NCBI RefSeq assembly: GCF_008905045.1
Contig: NZ_VWMY01000018.1
Coordinates: 123,427 to 187,426, forward strand
From: Streptomyces albicerus
Lineage (GTDB): Bacteria; Actinomycetota; Actinomycetes; Streptomycetales; Streptomycetaceae
DNA: 64,000 nt
Direction of reading: 5' to 3'
Made by a program: the position numbers and the translations under genes. This document shows, in pieces, positions 41,681 to 50,423 of this stretch (positions are counted from its first letter, which is position 1; every line of letters begins with the position of its first letter). The notes beneath the pieces were generated by a model. It was not told the origin of the DNA and did no database searches. It worked only from the letters and a program-made list of their open reading frames with translations.

Positions 41681-44089
41681 TCAATCCTCATGCCCCAACT
41701 GCAGATCCCGCTCAGTCCGCCCACCCCCGGCCACCTGCAAAACAGTGGCCACCGGCGGGTACCCGGCCGCGATCACCGTGTACTCCCCCGACGAAAGATC
41801 AACGAACCGGAACGTTCCATCAGCCCCCGTGGTCAACGTATCCACCACATTCCCGGCGGCATCGAGCAACGTCACCCGCGCATCCTCAACAGGCCGCCCC
41901 CCACTGGCCCGCACGGTCCCCCGCAACACCGCCCCACCCGCGAGCTCCACATCCTGCCGAGTCTCCCGAGCGGCCTGGACACTCACAGGGAGAGCAGCCG
42001 GCCGAAACGCCGGCGCGCTCGAGGCCAGCGTGTACTCCCCCGCCACCAACTCGGTGATGACATACCCCCCTTCACGCCCGCTGCGAGTCGTGGCGACCAC
42101 CTCGCCATGCACATTGGTGAGCGTGACCGCCGCGTCCCGCACAGGCGTCCCGTCCGCCGTCACCACGCTTCCGGCCAACCGCCCCGCACCACCGAGCACC
42201 ACGTCCAGCTCAACGGGCCGCTCGCCGACCGTGACGCTGACGGCCTGCGGCTGATGCCCGCCCGCCGCGGCGATCAGGACGTACGCCCCCGACCCGGGCG
42301 TCGACAACGCGTACCGCCCGTCCTCCCCGCTCGCCCCCCGCCCGATCTGGTGCCCCGCGACGTCGATGAGCGTGAGCGCGGCACGGGGCACGACGGTGCC
42401 GTCGGGATGCTGCACCGTGCCGCAGACGGGGACTCCGGCGGCGTACGACGAACGGGCCTGCGGGATCGAGGTGTTGAAGGGCGCGGTCTCGGGGTCGGCG
42501 GCGGGGGTGTGGTGGGACACCAGAGGTTTCTCCTTGAGGAAGAAGGCGACGAGCAGGCCCAGGACTAGCACCGGCACGAGGTAGAGGAAGATCCGCGGCA
42601 TGGCGTCGGCGTACGCGGCGATGTAGCCGTCGCGCACCTCGGCGGGCAGCGCGTGGACGAGCTGCGGGGTGATGGACTCGGGGTCGGGCAGACCGGCCCC
42701 GGCGGTGGCCTCGGCGGGCAGCCGTTCGGCGAGGGAGTCGGCGAGCCGGTCGGCGAAGAGCGTGCCGAAGATCGCGGCCCCGACGCTGCCGCCGATCTGC
42801 CGGAAGTAGTTGTTCGCGCTGGTCGCGGTGCCGAGGTCGTGCGGGTGCACGGAGTTCTGCACGGCGAGGATCAGCACCGGCATGACCAGGCCGATCCCGG
42901 CGCCGAGCACGGCCATCCAGACGCTGTAGTGCAGCCGGGGCGTGTCGGCTTCGAGCCGCGACAGGAGCCACATGCCGATGACGGAGAGGGCGCCGCCGAG
43001 GATCGGGTAGATCTTGTAGTGACCGCCTCGGCTGATCAGCTGTCCCGAGACGACCGAGGCGCCGACGATGCCGCCCATCATCGGGAGCATGAGCAGCCCG
43101 GACTCGGTGGCGGTGGCGCCGTCGACCATCTGCAGGAAGGTGGGGAGATAGCTGGCCGCGCCGAAGAGCGCGACACCGACGATCACGCCGACGAGACCGG
43201 TGACATTGAAGACCCCGTCGCGGAACAGCCGCAGCGGGATGAGGGGTTCGGCCGCGAAGTGCTCGGCGACGAGGAAGAGAATCGTCGCGGCGACGGCTCC
43301 GGCGCCGAGCCCCAGGATGACGCGCGAGTCCCACGCGTATTCCGTACCGCCCCAACTGGTCAGCAGCACAAGGCAGGTTGAGGCGACGGCGAGCAGCAGT
43401 GCGCCGACTACGTCGAGGCGTGGCTTGGCGGTGGGCTTCGGCAGCTTGAGCACGACGGCCACGACGGCGAGCGTGACCAGGCCGAAGGGCACGTTGATGT
43501 AGAAGCACCAGCGCCAGGAGAGATGATCGGTGAAGTAGCCGCCGAGCAGCGGTCCCGCGACCGAGGCGAGGCCGAACGCGGCGCCGATCAGGCCCATGAA
43601 GCGGCCGCGTTCCCGGGGCGGCACGATGTCCGCGATGATCGCCTGGACGCCGATCATGAGACCGCCCGCGCCCACGCCCTGGACCGCACGGAAGGCGATC
43701 AACTGGTCCATGGTGCGCGACCATCCGGCCAGCGCGGAGCCCACGACGAAGACGACGATCGCGAACTGGAAGACGCCCTTGCGGCCGTAGAGATCGCCCA
43801 ACTTGCCGTAGACGGGCAGTCCCACGGTGGAGGTGAGCAGATACGCGGTGATCGCCCAGGACATCTTGTCCAGGCCGTGCAGCTCCCCGACGATCTTCGG
43901 GAGTGCGGTGGCGACGATCATCTGCTCCAGCGCGGCGAGCAGCAGCGCCAGCATCAGCGCGAAGAAGACCATGCGCACGCGGCGCGGGCTGAGCGCCTCG
44001 AACTGCTGGGATCCCGGAGGCCCTTGAGGCGGATCGGAGAGCGGAGCCGTAACGCCTCGTTCGCTCTCCGCCAGAGTCGTCCCGCCCAC
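41681..44089 (-). CDS. MFS (DHA2/EmrB-type, 14 TM) transporter fused to three carboxypeptidase-regulatory-like domains
   Basis: 802 aa. Residues about 35-525 form a drug:H+ antiporter of the DHA2 type: LLLAALEQMIVATALPKIVG, the motif A region YGKLGDLYGRKGVFQ, and RGRFMGLIGAAFGLASVAGP. From about 553 come three Ig-like carboxypeptidase-regulatory repeats (about 553-628, 636-710 and 718-800), each containing a DGT/GYVI-type ending such as GEYTLASSAPAF and GEYTVIAAGYPP. A fusion of this kind is unusual. The 261-nt region upstream shows short repeats but no clear promoter. Confidence 0.85.
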   Translation of the reverse strand: MGGTTLAESERGVTAPLSDPPQGPPGSQQFEALSPRRVRMVFFALMLALLLAALEQMIVATALPKIVGELHGLDKMSWAITAYLLTSTVGLPVYGKLGDLYGRKGVFQFAIVVFVVGSALAGWSRTMDQLIAFRAVQGVGAGGLMIGVQAIIADIVPPRERGRFMGLIGAAFGLASVAGPLLGGYFTDHLSWRWCFYINVPFGLVTLAVVAVVLKLPKPTAKPRLDVVGALLLAVASTCLVLLTSWGGTEYAWDSRVILGLGAGAVAATILFLVAEHFAAEPLIPLRLFRDGVFNVTGLVGVIVGVALFGAASYLPTFLQMVDGATATESGLLMLPMMGGIVGASVVSGQLISRGGHYKIYPILGGALSVIGMWLLSRLEADTPRLHYSVWMAVLGAGIGLVMPVLILAVQNSVHPHDLGTATSANNYFRQIGGSVGAAIFGTLFADRLADSLAERLPAEATAGAGLPDPESITPQLVHALPAEVRDGYIAAYADAMPRIFLYLVPVLVLGLLVAFFLKEKPLVSHHTPAADPETAPFNTSIPQARSSYAAGVPVCGTVQHPDGTVVPRAALTLIDVAGHQIGRGASGEDGRYALSTPGSGAYVLIAAAGGHQPQAVSVTVGERPVELDVVLGGAGRLAGSVVTADGTPVRDAAVTLTNVHGEVVATTRSGREGGYVITELVAGEYTLASSAPAFRPAALPVSVQAARETRQDVELAGGAVLRGTVRASGGRPVEDARVTLLDAAGNVVDTLTTGADGTFRFVDLSSGEYTVIAAGYPPVATVLQVAGGGRTERDLQLGHED

Positions 44090-44308
44090 GTGCTGCTCCC
44101 CTCGTCGCGCCTGCGCGGCCCATTTCTCGCATTACGCGACAACTGGGAGCAAGCGCGACGAGTCGCCCTCCTTCGGGCTTCAAAGGACGTAATCGCCGGT
44201 GGGAGCCCTACAGCGTACGACTGAGCCGTACCGAAAACCACTCGAAACGGTGAGCGTGAGAATCGCGCGGAAGCACCTGGCCGCGCGCCCCGGGAAGCGC
44301 CGGCAGGA

Positions 44309-44364
44309 CTACTTCTCCACCCCTACTTCTTCGCCTCGACTTCTCCGCCTCTACTTCTCCACCT
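44309..44364. repeat. Four 14-nt tandem copies of a gene end
   Basis: On the minus strand the unit is AGGTGGAGAAGTAG, with variants AGGCGGAGAAGTCG, AGGCGAAGAAGTAG and GGGTGGAGAAGTAG, covering 44309-44364. The first copy holds the last codons and stop of the SRPBCC gene. Confidence 0.85.
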
Positions 44365-44794
44365 CGGTGGCGAGCTTCGCCAGCACCGCGTCGTAGATCC
44401 GGCCGAGTCCCTTGGGCGCGAAGGTCTTCTCGAAGAAGCCGCCGATGCCGCCGGCACCCTTCCAGACGGTGGTCACGACGACCCTGGACTTGCCCTCGCC
44501 TGCCGGAGTGACCCGCCAGGTGGTCACCATCGAGGAGTTGCGGTCCTTCTCGACGAGCTCGCCGTCGGTGGGCTCGGTCACCTCGAGGAGGCAGTCACGG
44601 ATGCGCTTGCTGGTGGCCTGGAGCTTCCAGTGGACGAGGCTGCCCTCGCCGTCACCGCCCTCGCGCACCTCGTACTCGCTGAAGTGCTCGGTCAGGAGCT
44701 TCGCACGCGTGCCGCTGTAGTCGGCCAGCGCATCGAACACGTCGTCCGGCTGAGCCGCTACGACTCGCTCCGTGGTGGCCTCGACCTGCGCCAT
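44351..44794 (-). CDS. SRPBCC family protein (147 aa)
   Basis: A compact START/polyketide-cyclase fold: VEATTERVVAAQPDDVFDAL at the N-terminus, a central strand set EGSLVHWKLQATSKRIRDC and SSMVTTWRVTPAGEGKSRVV, and a C-terminal amphipathic helix IGGFFEKTFAPKGLGRIYDA. It binds a small hydrophobic ligand; the role is unknown. ATG 44794 is favoured; the longer frame to 44902 overlaps a promoter region. Its stop is copied in tandem. Confidence 0.82.
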   Translation of the reverse strand: MAQVEATTERVVAAQPDDVFDALADYSGTRAKLLTEHFSEYEVREGGDGEGSLVHWKLQATSKRIRDCLLEVTEPTDGELVEKDRNSSMVTTWRVTPAGEGKSRVVVTTVWKGAGGIGGFFEKTFAPKGLGRIYDAVLAKLATEVEK

Positions 44795-44933
44795 TGCGTT
44801 CCTCCAGCACTCGGAATCTCGGGGGTCACGGCAAAGCCAACCACCACGCGCCCGAGCCGCCCAAATCGGGGTCCCCCAAGGGGCGTGGAACCTCGACGCC
44901 ACGCCCGTCGAATATGAGTTCGCACGATCAAGG

Positions 44934-44945
44934 GAACATGTGTTC
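44934..44945 (+). promoter_or_regulatory. LexA (SOS) box
   Basis: GAAC-ATGT-GTTC is a perfect actinobacterial/Bacillus-type SOS palindrome (GAAC-N4-GTTC), 32 nt upstream of the radical SAM start codon. Confidence 0.8.
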
Positions 44946-44977
44946 TATTCTGTGGCCAGTGCTATCGAGGAGGCGTC

Positions 44978-46009
44978 ATGCGCTGGGAGAACCTCACAGT
45001 GGAGTCCGGCGGCAACCCGCCCGGGAACGCCGCGCTGTTCGGCGCGGACGCGGTGACCACCCGTACGTTCGACACTCCCGAGTTCCGTGGAATCACCTTC
45101 CACGAGATCCGGGCCAGGTCGATCGTGAACCGCGTGCCGGGGGCCTCACGCATGCCCTTCGAGTGGACGGTCAACCCCTATCGGGGGTGCACGCACGCGT
45201 GTGTCTACTGTTTCGCCCGCAAGACCCACAGCTATCTGGACCTCGACACGGGTCTCGGCTTCGACAGCCAGATAGTGGTGAAGGTGAACGCCCCGGAGCT
45301 GCTGCGGCGGCAGTTGGGCTCGCGGCGCTGGCTCGGCGAGCACATCGCGATGGGCACGAACGTGGACTGCTATCAGCGCGCCGAGGGCCGCTACCAGCTG
45401 ATGCCCGGCATCATCGCGGCCCTGCGCGACCACGCGAACCCCTTCTCCATCCTGACGAAAGGCACGCTGATCCTGCGTGACCTCGGCCTCCTCAAGCAGG
45501 CGGCCGCCGTCACCGAGGTCGGGATCTCGGTCTCCGTGGGCTTCACCGACCAAGAGCTGTGGCGGACCGTGGAACCGGGCACGCCCGCCCCGGAGCGCCG
45601 CCTCGACGTCGTCCGCACGCTGAGCGAACACGGCATCGGGTGCGGGGTCCTGATGGCCCCGGTGCTCCCCTTCCTGAGCGACGATTCGTCCCAACTGCGC
45701 GCGACGGTACGGGCGATCGCCGCGTCCGGCGCAACCTCGGTGACCCCGCTCGTGCTGCATCTGCGGCCGGGGGCACGCGAGTGGTTCATGAGCTGGCTGG
45801 CGCACTACCACCCGCATCTGGTGCGCCGTTACGAGCGGCTGTACGCGGAGGGCGCGTACGCCCCGAAGTGGTACCAGCGCCGGATCACCCGTCAGGTCCA
45901 CGAACTGGCTGAGGAGTACGGGATAGGTCCCACGCGCGCGGGGATGCCCCGCAGGCTCCCGGTACCGGAACCGGTCGTTCCGGGACCGACTCAACTCACG
46001 CTTCTCTGA
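44978..46009 (+). CDS. Rv2578c-family radical SAM protein (SplB-like)
   Basis: 343 aa. The radical SAM cysteines are C71, C75 and C78 in GCTHACVYCFAR. Other family blocks are EWTVNPYRG, HIAMGTNVDCYQRAEGRYQL, PFSILTKGTLILRDL and ISVSVGFTDQELWRTVEPGT. The family resembles spore photoproduct lyase but has its own branch (Rv2578c). The RBS GAGGAGGCGTC precedes the ATG. A perfect LexA box sits upstream, suggesting SOS control and a DNA-repair role. Confidence 0.9.
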   Translation: MRWENLTVESGGNPPGNAALFGADAVTTRTFDTPEFRGITFHEIRARSIVNRVPGASRMPFEWTVNPYRGCTHACVYCFARKTHSYLDLDTGLGFDSQIVVKVNAPELLRRQLGSRRWLGEHIAMGTNVDCYQRAEGRYQLMPGIIAALRDHANPFSILTKGTLILRDLGLLKQAAAVTEVGISVSVGFTDQELWRTVEPGTPAPERRLDVVRTLSEHGIGCGVLMAPVLPFLSDDSSQLRATVRAIAASGATSVTPLVLHLRPGAREWFMSWLAHYHPHLVRRYERLYAEGAYAPKWYQRRITRQVHELAEEYGIGPTRAGMPRRLPVPEPVVPGPTQLTLL

Positions 46010-46189
46010 CGCGTCTCCACCTGCTCCGACCAGCGCATCTCCCCGGCATCCGGCCGCATCCCGCGCCTCAATTGGGTCAACTCTTGCCAGAAGCGGTCCT
46101 TCCGGGGGCCCGTTCCGGGACGATACGGCGTGGGCCGTGGCGTGCACGGCTCAAAACCTCCGTCCCGGGAGGCGTCATGCTGCATCTCC

Positions 46190-46230
46190 CCGGGGGACAA
46201 CCCCCGGACCCCCGGCCGGGAAAGCCGGCC
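46190..46230 (+). promoter_or_regulatory. Double hairpin in the leader of the hydrolase gene
   Basis: CCGGGGG-ACAA-CCCCCGG (46190-46207) is a perfect 7-bp stem with a tetraloop. GGCCGG-GAAAG-CCGGCC (46214-46230) is a 6-bp stem. Both lie 40-80 nt ahead of the GTG start at 46270. Confidence 0.6.
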
Positions 46231-46269
46231 AGATTGCGCAGTCAGCACTCCGATGCGAGGCGATTCTTC

Positions 46270-47856
46270 GTGAACCGACGCGCAGCCGCTCTGTGCGGCG
46301 CCGCGGCCGTGGTGGCCGGAATGATCACAGCGATCCCGGCCGACGCGAGCTCGGGCTCCGCGACCGCACCGCGCACCACGCAGGCCACCGACGCGGCGAA
46401 GCTCACCTGGAAGAAGTGCGGCACCGAGGACTATCCGACGCTCCAGTGTGCGTCCCTGAAGGTGCCGCTCGACCACGCGAACCCGCACGGCGAGCGCATC
46501 ACGCTCGCGCTGTCACGGGTCCCGCACACCTCGAAGAAGTACCAGGGCCCCCTGCTGGTGAACCCGGGCGGCCCCGGCGGCAGCGGTCTCACGCTCGCCG
46601 GGTTCGTCGCGGCCTCGCTGCCGAAGGAGGTGGCGTCGCAGTACGACGTCATCGGCTTCGACCCGCGCGGCGTCGGCGCGAGCAAGCCCGCCCTGAACTG
46701 CAGGCCGGGGCACTTCTCACCGGTACGCCCCGACTCCGTGCCGAGCACTGAGGCCATCGAGAAGGCCAACCTCGACCGTGCGCAGGCCTTCGCGCAGGCG
46801 TGCGGCACGAAGTACGCGAAGCTGCTGCCGTACATCGACACGGTGAGCGCGGTCCAGGACATGGACGCGATCCGCCGCGCGCTCGGCGCCAAGAAGATCA
46901 ACTACTTCGGGTACTCGTACGGCACCTACCTGGGCGCCGTCTACGCGAGGCTGTACCCGGACCGGGTCCGGCGCATGGTGCTCGACTCGATCGTCGACCC
47001 CACCGGTGTGTGGTACGACGACAACATCGCGCAGGACTACGCCTTCAACGACCGCCACCGGGCCTTCATGGCGTGGGTCGCCAAGCACAACGCGACGTAC
47101 AAGCTCGGCACCGATCCGGAGAAGATCGAGGCCAAGTGGTACGCGATGCGGGCGGCGCTGGCGAAGAAGCCCGCGGACAACACGGTGGGCGCCTCCGAAC
47201 TGGAGGACACGTTCATCCCCGGCGGCTACTTCAACGGCTACTGGCCGTACCTCGCCGAGGCGTTCGCGGCCTTCGTGAACGACAAGAACGACGACCCGCT
47301 GGTCGAGGCGTACGAGAACTTCGCCGCCGTCGACGCCGCGGGCGACAACGGCTACAGCATCTACGCCTCGGTGCAGTGCCGTGACGCGGCCTGGCCGCGC
47401 GACTGGAACCAGTGGCGCGACGACAACTGGGCCGTGTACGAGAAGGCACCGTTCATGACCTGGAACAACGCCTGGTACAACGCGCCGTGCGCGTTCTGGC
47501 CGACGGACTCACTCGAGCCCGTGGACGTCTCCAACGACTCGGTGCCGCCGGTGCTGCTGTTCCAGGCGACGGACGACGCGGCCACCCCGTACGAGGGCGG
47601 CGTCACGGTCCATCAGCTGCTGGGCGGCTCCAGCCTGGTGGTCGAGGAAGGCGGTGGGAACCACGGCATCACGCTGAGCGGGAACACCTGCCTGGACCAG
47701 CACCTGGCCACGTATCTGACCACCGGCCGGGTGCCGCGCAGCGGCGGTGAGGTCGACGCGGTGTGCGAGCCGCTGCCCGAGCCGCAGCCGCTGAGCACGA
47801 AGTCCTCGGACTCGCGCGGCTCGACGCTGCACGGACTGATCGGATTCCGGGGCTGA
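46270..47856 (+). CDS. Secreted alpha/beta hydrolase (tripeptidyl aminopeptidase/TAP-like, S33)
   Basis: 528 aa from the GTG at 46270, which gives a signal peptide (NRRAAALCGAAAVVAGMITA, cleavage near ADAS). The hydrolase domain has GPLLVNPGGPGGSGL (oxyanion), the nucleophile Ser216 in FGYSYGTYLGAV, and a C-terminal TAP-like domain with the acid in LFQATDDAATP and His in GGGNHGITL. It resembles Streptomyces mycelial SlpD/SlpE-type peptidases. It likely removes N-terminal tripeptides outside the cell. The longer frame from 46072 lacks a signal sequence. Confidence 0.88.
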   Translation: MNRRAAALCGAAAVVAGMITAIPADASSGSATAPRTTQATDAAKLTWKKCGTEDYPTLQCASLKVPLDHANPHGERITLALSRVPHTSKKYQGPLLVNPGGPGGSGLTLAGFVAASLPKEVASQYDVIGFDPRGVGASKPALNCRPGHFSPVRPDSVPSTEAIEKANLDRAQAFAQACGTKYAKLLPYIDTVSAVQDMDAIRRALGAKKINYFGYSYGTYLGAVYARLYPDRVRRMVLDSIVDPTGVWYDDNIAQDYAFNDRHRAFMAWVAKHNATYKLGTDPEKIEAKWYAMRAALAKKPADNTVGASELEDTFIPGGYFNGYWPYLAEAFAAFVNDKNDDPLVEAYENFAAVDAAGDNGYSIYASVQCRDAAWPRDWNQWRDDNWAVYEKAPFMTWNNAWYNAPCAFWPTDSLEPVDVSNDSVPPVLLFQATDDAATPYEGGVTVHQLLGGSSLVVEEGGGNHGITLSGNTCLDQHLATYLTTGRVPRSGGEVDAVCEPLPEPQPLSTKSSDSRGSTLHGLIGFRG

Positions 47857-47922
47857 GCCTCGGCAAGTGAGCGGTGAACGCCCGTCGGGGGCGTTGTCAG
47901 TGCCGTGGTGCAGGATTGATCC

Positions 47923-48321
47923 ATGGCCGAACTGACTCGCATTTCCGCCCCCGACGGGGTCGCCCCCGCCGCCGCGTACTCGCATGTCGTGATGGGCACG
48001 GGCCGCTTCGTGGCGGTCTCCGGCCAGGTCGCACTCGACGAGGACGGCAAGCTCGTCGGTGCGGGCGACCCGGCGGCGCAGGCCCGTCAGGTCTTCGCGA
48101 ACCTGCTGCGCTGTCTGACCGCGGCCGGAGCCACCTTCGACGACGTGGTCAAACTGACCTTCTTCGTCACGGACATGGCCTACATGCCGGCCGTCCGCGC
48201 GGCCCGGGACGAGCACATATCCCTCGACCGCCTCCCGGCCGCCTCGGCCGTGCAGGTCGCCGGCCTGGTGCACCCGGAGTTCCTGATGGAGATCGAGGCG
48301 TACGCGGTGCTGCCCGAGTGA
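47923..48321 (+). CDS. RidA (YjgF/YER057c) family protein
   Basis: 132 aa, one RidA domain: AYSHVVMGTGRFVAVSGQVA, LTAAGATFDDVVKLTFFVTD and HISLDRLPAASAVQVAGL. RidA enzymes hydrolyse reactive enamine/imine intermediates from PLP enzymes. The conserved catalytic Arg, normally in an RP(A/S)R-like motif, is replaced by DRLPAASA, so whether it is a deaminase is uncertain. The ATG at 47923 is the only plausible start. Confidence 0.85.
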   Translation: MAELTRISAPDGVAPAAAYSHVVMGTGRFVAVSGQVALDEDGKLVGAGDPAAQARQVFANLLRCLTAAGATFDDVVKLTFFVTDMAYMPAVRAARDEHISLDRLPAASAVQVAGLVHPEFLMEIEAYAVLPE

Positions 48322-48379
48322 TCCACGGGCCCTCCGTAATTCACGGGAACCCTCGCCCGCGGCCGCCTAGGGTGCGGCC

Positions 48380-48922
48380 ATGGACGACCGCTCTCCTATG
48401 CGCATTCACATCCGCGAGATGACTCTGGACGACTGTCTCCGCGTGGCCGAGATCCGGGTACGCGGCTGGCAGACCGCGTACCAGGGGATGATGCCGCGGA
48501 CGTACCTCGACGGTCTCGACCTCGAGGACGAGGTCCAGCGCCGGCGAACGCTCTTCGCGCAGGCCGGTGAGGGCGTGGTGAACCTCGTCGCGGAGTGGGG
48601 CGGCGAGGTCGTCGGCTGGGCGTGCCACGGCCCGTACCGGGAGGATGAACTCCGCACCGGGGACGCCGAGTTGTACGCGATCTACGTGCACCCCGACCGG
48701 CTCGCGCGCGGTGTGGGCCGCGCCCTGCTGCGGGAGTCCACCGCCCGCTGCGGCGCCGCGGGGCACGACCGGATGCTGCTGTGGGTGCTCAAGGAGAACG
48801 CGAGCGCGCGTCGCTTCTACGAGAAGGCCGGTTTCGTCGCGGACGGCGCCGAGGAGCCCTTCGAGGTGGACGGTGCCGAGGTGCCCGAAGTGCGTTACGT
48901 CCGGGTGCTGGGCGGTGCCTGA
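48380..48922 (+). CDS. GNAT N-acetyltransferase
   Basis: 180 aa. The acetyl-CoA-binding region is YAIYVHPDRLARGVGRALLRES, followed by LWVLKENASARRFYEKAGF, both diagnostic. Start could be ATG 48380 (MDDRSPMRIHIRE) or ATG 48398. The substrate is unknown. Its last codons and stop are copied at 48932-48952. Confidence 0.85.
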   Translation: MDDRSPMRIHIREMTLDDCLRVAEIRVRGWQTAYQGMMPRTYLDGLDLEDEVQRRRTLFAQAGEGVVNLVAEWGGEVVGWACHGPYREDELRTGDAELYAIYVHPDRLARGVGRALLRESTARCGAAGHDRMLLWVLKENASARRFYEKAGFVADGAEEPFEVDGAEVPEVRYVRVLGGA

Positions 48923-48979
48923 AGGAGGCGTGTGCTGGGCGGCTCCTGAAGGGGGCTCACGTCCTGAGGGCTCACGCCC
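48904..48979. repeat. Echoes of two convergent gene ends
   Basis: GTGCTGGGCGGTGCCTGAAGG (48904-48924, GNAT stop) is repeated as GTGCTGGGCGGCTCCTGAAGG (48932-48952). GGGCTCACG is doubled near 48952 and 48968, the latter at the histidine kinase stop. Confidence 0.75.
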
Positions 48980-50057
48980 CGTTCACGTCTTGAGGGTTCG
49001 CGTCTTGAGCGTTCGCGTCTTGATTGTCGGCGTCCTGAGGACTCCCGCCCTGAGGGCTCGCGTCCTGAGGCAGGCTCACGCAGAACACCGCGCCGTTCGG
49101 CCGGCCCGGTTCGTACCAGGCGTCGCCGCCGTTGGCGCGGGCCAGGCTGCGGGCGATCCACAGGCCGAGGCCGGTGCCCTCGGTGGCCGCCGCGGTGGCG
49201 GGGTCGCGGCGGTAGCGCTCGAAGAGGTGCGGAACGAACGACTCGGGCACCCCCGGGCCGTGGTCCGCGACGCGCAGTTCGATGCGTCCGCCGGTGGCGC
49301 GAGCCGTGATCTCCACGGGCTCCCGGCCGTAGGCGAGCGCGTTCTCCAGGTAGTCGGTGAAGATCTCGGCGAAGCCCACGCGGTCGACGCGCGTCACCAG
49401 ATGCGCCGGCACGGCGAGTCGTAGATCGCGGCCGCGGGCCTCGGACTCGGCGAGCCGTTCCAGCAGGAAGCCCAGCACCTCCACCGGCTCCGGCACACCC
49501 TGCTGCCAGGCTCCGTCGATGCGGGCGGCGGTGAGGAGTTTACGGACGAGCGACTGCAGCCGGGCCGTGCGCTCGGCGATCCGCTCGACCAGTTCCGCCC
49601 GCCGCTCGTCCGTCAGATCGGGCGGCGGCTCCCGCAGTACGTGCACCAGGGCGCCCAGAGCCGCGAGCGGATTGTGCAGCTGGTGCGCGGCCACCGCGAC
49701 GACCACGCTCTGGTGCTCCAGAGCGGACTGGAGGACGTGGTCGGCCTGCCGCCGGCGGGTTCCGTCGCGCAGCGCGGCCACGTACAGATGGCGGTCGTCC
49801 AGCTGGGCGAGGGTGACCCGCATCTCGACGACCTTGCTGCGGCCGTTCGGCAGGACCAGCGTCACCTCGGTGGACTCGCCGTCGACCAGCGGAAAGCCGA
49901 ACACGGAGCCGACCAGCTCGTCCGCGGTCCGCTCCAGCAGCGCCTCCGCGGCCGGATTGCAGGCCCGTACGCAGCCGTCGCCGTCGACCGCGACGATGCC
50001 GTCCGGCGCGGCCAGCATCATGGCCTGGTACAGATCCCGCGGCCCGTCGTCAGTCAT
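48972..50057 (-). CDS. PAS-domain sensor histidine kinase with repeat tail
   Basis: 361 aa. PAS domain about 5-115 (APDGIVAVDGDGCVRACNPA), dimerisation and phospho-acceptor helix VAVAAHQLHNPLAALGALVH (His about 130), and a HATPase domain (FTDYLENALAYGREPVEITA, VADHGPGVPES, GTGLGLWIARSLARANGG). The C-terminal 30 residues are pentapeptide-like repeats (SPQDA, NQDAN, AQDAN, PQDV). No membrane segment, so cytoplasmic. It is 60 nt downstream of the KaiB-like gene on the same strand and near a divergent response regulator. Confidence 0.88.
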   Translation of the reverse strand: MTDDGPRDLYQAMMLAAPDGIVAVDGDGCVRACNPAAEALLERTADELVGSVFGFPLVDGESTEVTLVLPNGRSKVVEMRVTLAQLDDRHLYVAALRDGTRRRQADHVLQSALEHQSVVVAVAAHQLHNPLAALGALVHVLREPPPDLTDERRAELVERIAERTARLQSLVRKLLTAARIDGAWQQGVPEPVEVLGFLLERLAESEARGRDLRLAVPAHLVTRVDRVGFAEIFTDYLENALAYGREPVEITARATGGRIELRVADHGPGVPESFVPHLFERYRRDPATAAATEGTGLGLWIARSLARANGGDAWYEPGRPNGAVFCVSLPQDASPQGGSPQDADNQDANAQDANPQDVNGA

Positions 50058-50117
50058 CGCGATCGTCCCTGCGGCCCTTCCCCTGATCCGCTGATCCGTC
50101 CGCCGAACCGGTCCCCC

Positions 50118-50423
50118 TCATGTCTCCCCGTTCCCCTCCTTCATCTCCCGCCCGTCGAGCAGACCCAGCGCCGCGGCGGCCCGATCGATGTCGGACAGAT
50201 CGCCGATCACGCGGCGCGCGGGCGGCGGGGTGGCACGCACCACGGTGGGCGTCGCGAGGACCCGTTCCTCGTCCGCCCGCCCAGGCTCTCCGGCGGCGTC
50301 GACGACCCTGATCTCGAAGCGGTCGGGGATGTGCGTACGGCACATCAGGCGGAGATCGGCCAGCGCGGCCGTCGACCGCTCGGTGCGCCCGGACACATAC
50401 AGCACGAACGAGTAGGTCTTCAC
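50118..50423 (-). CDS. KaiB-fold (circadian clock KaiB family) protein
   Basis: 101 aa from GTG 50423, 10 nt behind GAGAGGAC. Similarity to cyanobacterial KaiB is obvious by eye: YSFVLYVSGRTERSTAALAD, then VLATPTVVRATPPPARRVIG and DLSD, the diagnostic thioredoxin-like block. No KaiA or KaiC lies in the window. In cyanobacteria the SasA kinase uses a KaiB-like domain as its sensor; here a KaiB-like protein precedes a PAS kinase. It may be a redox or protein-interaction module rather than a clock part. Confidence 0.9.
   Translation of the reverse strand: MKTYSFVLYVSGRTERSTAALADLRLMCRTHIPDRFEIRVVDAAGEPGRADEERVLATPTVVRATPPPARRVIGDLSDIDRAAAALGLLDGREMKEGNGET

Noticed and set aside
46010..46269. 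Riboswitch upstream of the hydrolase gene
   Set aside because: Only two simple hairpins are visible; no known riboswitch core is recognised.
48930..49070. CRISPR-like array in the short repeats near 49 kb
   Set aside because: Units are about 15 nt, directly adjacent and coding; no spacers or cas genes.
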